DNA of 64,000 nt from WLMZ01 sp043753895 (GTDB taxonomy: Bacteria; Actinomycetota; Acidimicrobiia; Acidimicrobiales; Ilumatobacteraceae), in the NCBI GenBank assembly GCA_043753895.1, contig JAYUWK010000027.1, forward strand, positions 1 to 64,000. The letters are read 5' to 3'. Below, piece by piece: positions 62,629 to 64,000 of this stretch. Both the position numbers and the translations under genes were made by a program. Under the pieces are notes generated by a model that saw nothing but the letters and a program-made list of their open reading frames with translations, was not told where the DNA came from and did not search any database. The stretch's first letter is position 1; each line of letters opens with the position of its first letter.

Positions 62629-62944
62629 CGCGCCCGACGGCGCCCGTCAGCGGATGGAACAACACAACATGCGAGTCGCAGATCAAGTGCACTTCGAGGG
62701 TGACGTCAAACCCATTCGCCGCGCACGCCGCGTCACCGCAGCACGAGGTACCGAAGCGCTCCGCGTGCACGCTGTGCGATCGGCCTGCGTAGCAGCTCGG
62801 AGTGGAGTATTCTCCGGGAGTGGAACTGTCCCTGAAATACATCTCCTGCGCCCGCAAAGCGTCCGTGATCGGCAGCACCGAGTGAGTCGTGCACGTTTGC
62901 CCACTCGCGCCGAAATGAAGGATGATCTTGTACGGGCCCTTCAT
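62615..62944 (-). CDS. small Cys/His-containing protein, hypothetical
   Basis: A 109-residue frame with an ATG preceded by AGGGG four bases upstream. It contains TCTTHSV, SCYAGRSHSVH, SCCGDAACA and HLICDSH, a density of Cys and His that suggests metal binding. It overlaps the amidase end by 14 bases in the convergent direction. No family is recognised. The competing plus-strand frame in the same place lacks a ribosome-binding site, so I favour this strand, but a non-coding region is possible. Confidence 0.4.
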   Translation of the reverse strand: MKGPYKIILHFGASGQTCTTHSVLPITDALRAQEMYFRDSSTPGEYSTPSCYAGRSHSVHAERFGTSCCGDAACAANGFDVTLEVHLICDSHVVLFHPLTGAVGRVRNR

Positions 62945-62965
62945 CGGGCCCCTATTTCCAACCCA

Positions 62966-63094
62966 ATGATCGCCTAGTTCGTCGTTATCGGATGGTTGGT
63001 CGTGTTGGGTTTCGCAATCTGGTTTGGCCTCCCGATCCTCATGGTGCCGGCGACCCTCGTGGTGGTTCTCATCTTGGCCTTTGGAACCTCCTAG
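62966..63094 (+). other. short hydrophobic frame interrupted by TAG
   Basis: ATG-ATC-GCC-TAG is followed in the same frame by 38 codons reading as one strongly hydrophobic segment (VVIGWLVVLGFAIWFG then LPILMVPATLVVVLILAFG) ending at TAG 63092-63094. It could be a tiny membrane protein starting at an internal TTG or GTG (62996, 63002), or a decayed gene. The rest of 62945-63182 shows no gene other than the hairpin at 63128-63162. Confidence 0.3.
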
Positions 63095-63127
63095 GGACCA
63101 GAAGGCTGGGAATCAGAAGGCGATGCT

Positions 63128-63162
63128 GCCCGCTGCCTGTATGGCCGCAGCGCGCAGCGGGC
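63128..63162. promoter_or_regulatory. inverted repeat just upstream of ectC
   Basis: Perfect 9-bp arms GCCCGCTGC (63128-63136) and GCAGCGGGC (63154-63162) with a 17-base loop, ending 20 bases before the ectC ATG. It could be a terminator for upstream transcription, an operator or a leader structure. Confidence 0.45.
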
Positions 63163-63182
63163 GACTCGGTTAACGTTCGAGC

Positions 63183-63581
63183 ATGATCGTTGTGACGTCA
63201 GCAGAGATTGAAAACACCACCCGCCATGCGAGCGGCCCCGGTTGGGACAGCAAGCGGATGATCATCAAGCGCGATGGCATGGGCTTTTCGGTGCACGAGA
63301 CCCGTGTACGTGAAGGGTCCGAACTGCAGCTGGAGTACAAGAACCATGTCGAGGCGAACTATTGCTACGCCGGTGAGGGCGAGGTCACCGATGTGGCCAC
63401 GGGCATCACGTATCCCATTGTGCCCGGCACGATCTATGCCCTCGAGAACCACGATGCGCATATCGTGCGCGCGATCAAGGGCGACCTGCATCTGGTGTGC
63501 GTCTTCAACCCTGCACTCACCGGCTTCGAGACCCACACCGACGACGGCAGCTACGACATCCCTGACGACCGAACCAACTGA
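63183..63581 (+). CDS. ectC: L-ectoine synthase
   Basis: A 132-residue cupin that closes N-gamma-acetyl-diaminobutyrate to ectoine. The iron-ligand residues fall at the known positions: Glu57 (YKNHVEANYC), Tyr85 (GTIYALENH) and His93 (HDAHIV). DGMGFSVHET and VCVFNPALTGFE are typical EctC segments. The genes for EctA, EctB and EctD are not next to it, so it is a solitary ectC in this window. No strong ribosome-binding site is visible. Short 13-bp repeats begin at its stop codon. Confidence 0.9.
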   Translation: MIVVTSAEIENTTRHASGPGWDSKRMIIKRDGMGFSVHETRVREGSELQLEYKNHVEANYCYAGEGEVTDVATGITYPIVPGTIYALENHDAHIVRAIKGDLHLVCVFNPALTGFETHTDDGSYDIPDDRTN

Positions 63582-63637
63582 TCGGTCGAATTGATCGGGC
63601 CAGCTGATCGGGCCAGCCCTCATGAGCTGATCGGGCC
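63576..63637. repeat. 13-bp repeats at the ectC stop
   Basis: Three tandem 13-base units (63576, 63589, 63602) and a fourth copy at 63625-63637, of the form A[AG][CT]TGATCGG[GT]C[CG]. The first includes the ectC stop codon. Confidence 0.85.
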
Positions 63638-63710
63638 TGTCGCACCCCCTCATTACTATCGGCCTTACGGCTTCCCCCGCATTCCGACATCTCACCCCCG
63701 GGGGTTTGCC

Positions 63711-64000
63711 ATGCCTGTTTCTGCCCACGGTCGCGTCCCACGCGCCCGCCTCGATCCCATCATCAGCGCCACACAAGCCCTCGTTGTATTCGGTCTCGCC
63801 TTGACCTATCCGTTAGCGAACGAGACCCTCACGATGTTCCTCGATGGCAATCACTGCGGCCACGAACTCGTCTCGGTCAGCGGCACGAACGAACCACGTC
63901 ATGTCGTCGACGTCGCCGAGACCATGGCAATCTCGGCCAGCGCGAGTACCGAGATCACTGCCCTGGTACTCGCCACCGTGCGCCCGGGGGGCGGCGTTTT
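63711..64000 (+). CDS. hypothetical exported protein, 5' part only
   Basis: An ATG followed by 96 open codons to the window edge, with GGGGG nine bases upstream. The N-terminus is basic (RVPRARLDP), then a hydrophobic segment (IISATQALVVFGLALTYPL) that could be a signal or anchor, then a polar stretch with HCGHE and PRHVVDVAE. The end lies outside the window. No family recognised. Confidence 0.5.
   Translation, partial: MPVSAHGRVPRARLDPIISATQALVVFGLALTYPLANETLTMFLDGNHCGHELVSVSGTNEPRHVVDVAETMAISASASTEITALVLATVRPGGGV

Noticed and set aside
62567..62977. A 136-codon plus-strand frame after the amidase
   Set aside because: It begins inside the amidase in another frame, has no ribosome-binding site and is Arg/Ala-rich without pattern; the minus-strand frame is more plausible.

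Overview
The window is high-GC bacterial chromosomal DNA, densely packed with genes. It reads as an actinobacterium, most likely of the class Acidimicrobiia (Ilumatobacter-like). This is inferred from gene content, not measured: an F420 gene (CofD/FbiA), an actinobacterial-type DapD, DUF5719 beside a giant GT2 protein, an LCP ligase, an AccA3-type biotinylated carboxylase, and many GTG starts with 1- to 4-base stop/start overlaps. I see no rRNA, tRNA, insertion sequence, prophage or CRISPR array.

Layout. (1) 1-8.8 kb: the end of ftsH; a minus-strand operon of giant GT2, DUF5719 and a thioredoxin-like protein; a small pentad-repeat protein; and a SpoIID-domain surface protein. (2) 8.9-25.5 kb: a cell-surface polysaccharide locus. 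It holds a flippase, Gmd and a GDP-fucose synthase, the complete dTDP-L-rhamnose set (RfbA-C-B-D), a sugar-nucleotidyltransferase, four GT4 glycosyltransferases, a degenerate epimerase, a His-rich anchored protein and an LCP ligase. cofD sits inside it, coupled to a GT4 gene. (3) 25.5-40.2 kb: core metabolism, with BirA divergent from the biotin-carrying carboxylase, an RDD protein, a Lpd-like flavoprotein, an M15 peptidase, LysS-DapD, a methylmalonyl-CoA mutase large subunit, a Rid protein, a transketolase-like E1 and a class II aldolase. The carboxylase and the mutase together suggest propionyl-CoA to succinyl-CoA flux. (4) 40.2-50.6 kb: a membrane protein, lipoproteins, a rhodanese-MoeB protein, a sirtuin, a secreted subtilisin with Fn3-like modules, leucyl aminopeptidase, YceI and an SDR. 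(5) 50.8-64 kb: a Baeyer-Villiger monooxygenase fused to an esterase, a heterodimeric ABC exporter, a GlsB-SRPBCC fusion, a carotenoid oxygenase, an acyl-CoA dehydrogenase, an ArsC-like gene, an amidase, a lone ectoine synthase and a truncated last gene.

The most notable observation is the ArsC-like gene at 60852-61214 (minus). Its catalytic cysteine position is an in-frame UGA, followed at once by a hairpin that fits the bacterial SECIS model. It is therefore a likely selenocysteine-containing ArsC/YfgD-type reductase. Other points worth attention are the monooxygenase-esterase fusion, the complementary degenerate ATP sites of the ABC pair, the three Cys-paired repeats on the SpoIID protein, the epimerase lacking its Tyr/Lys pair, the lone EctC, and repeated short tandem duplications at gene ends.
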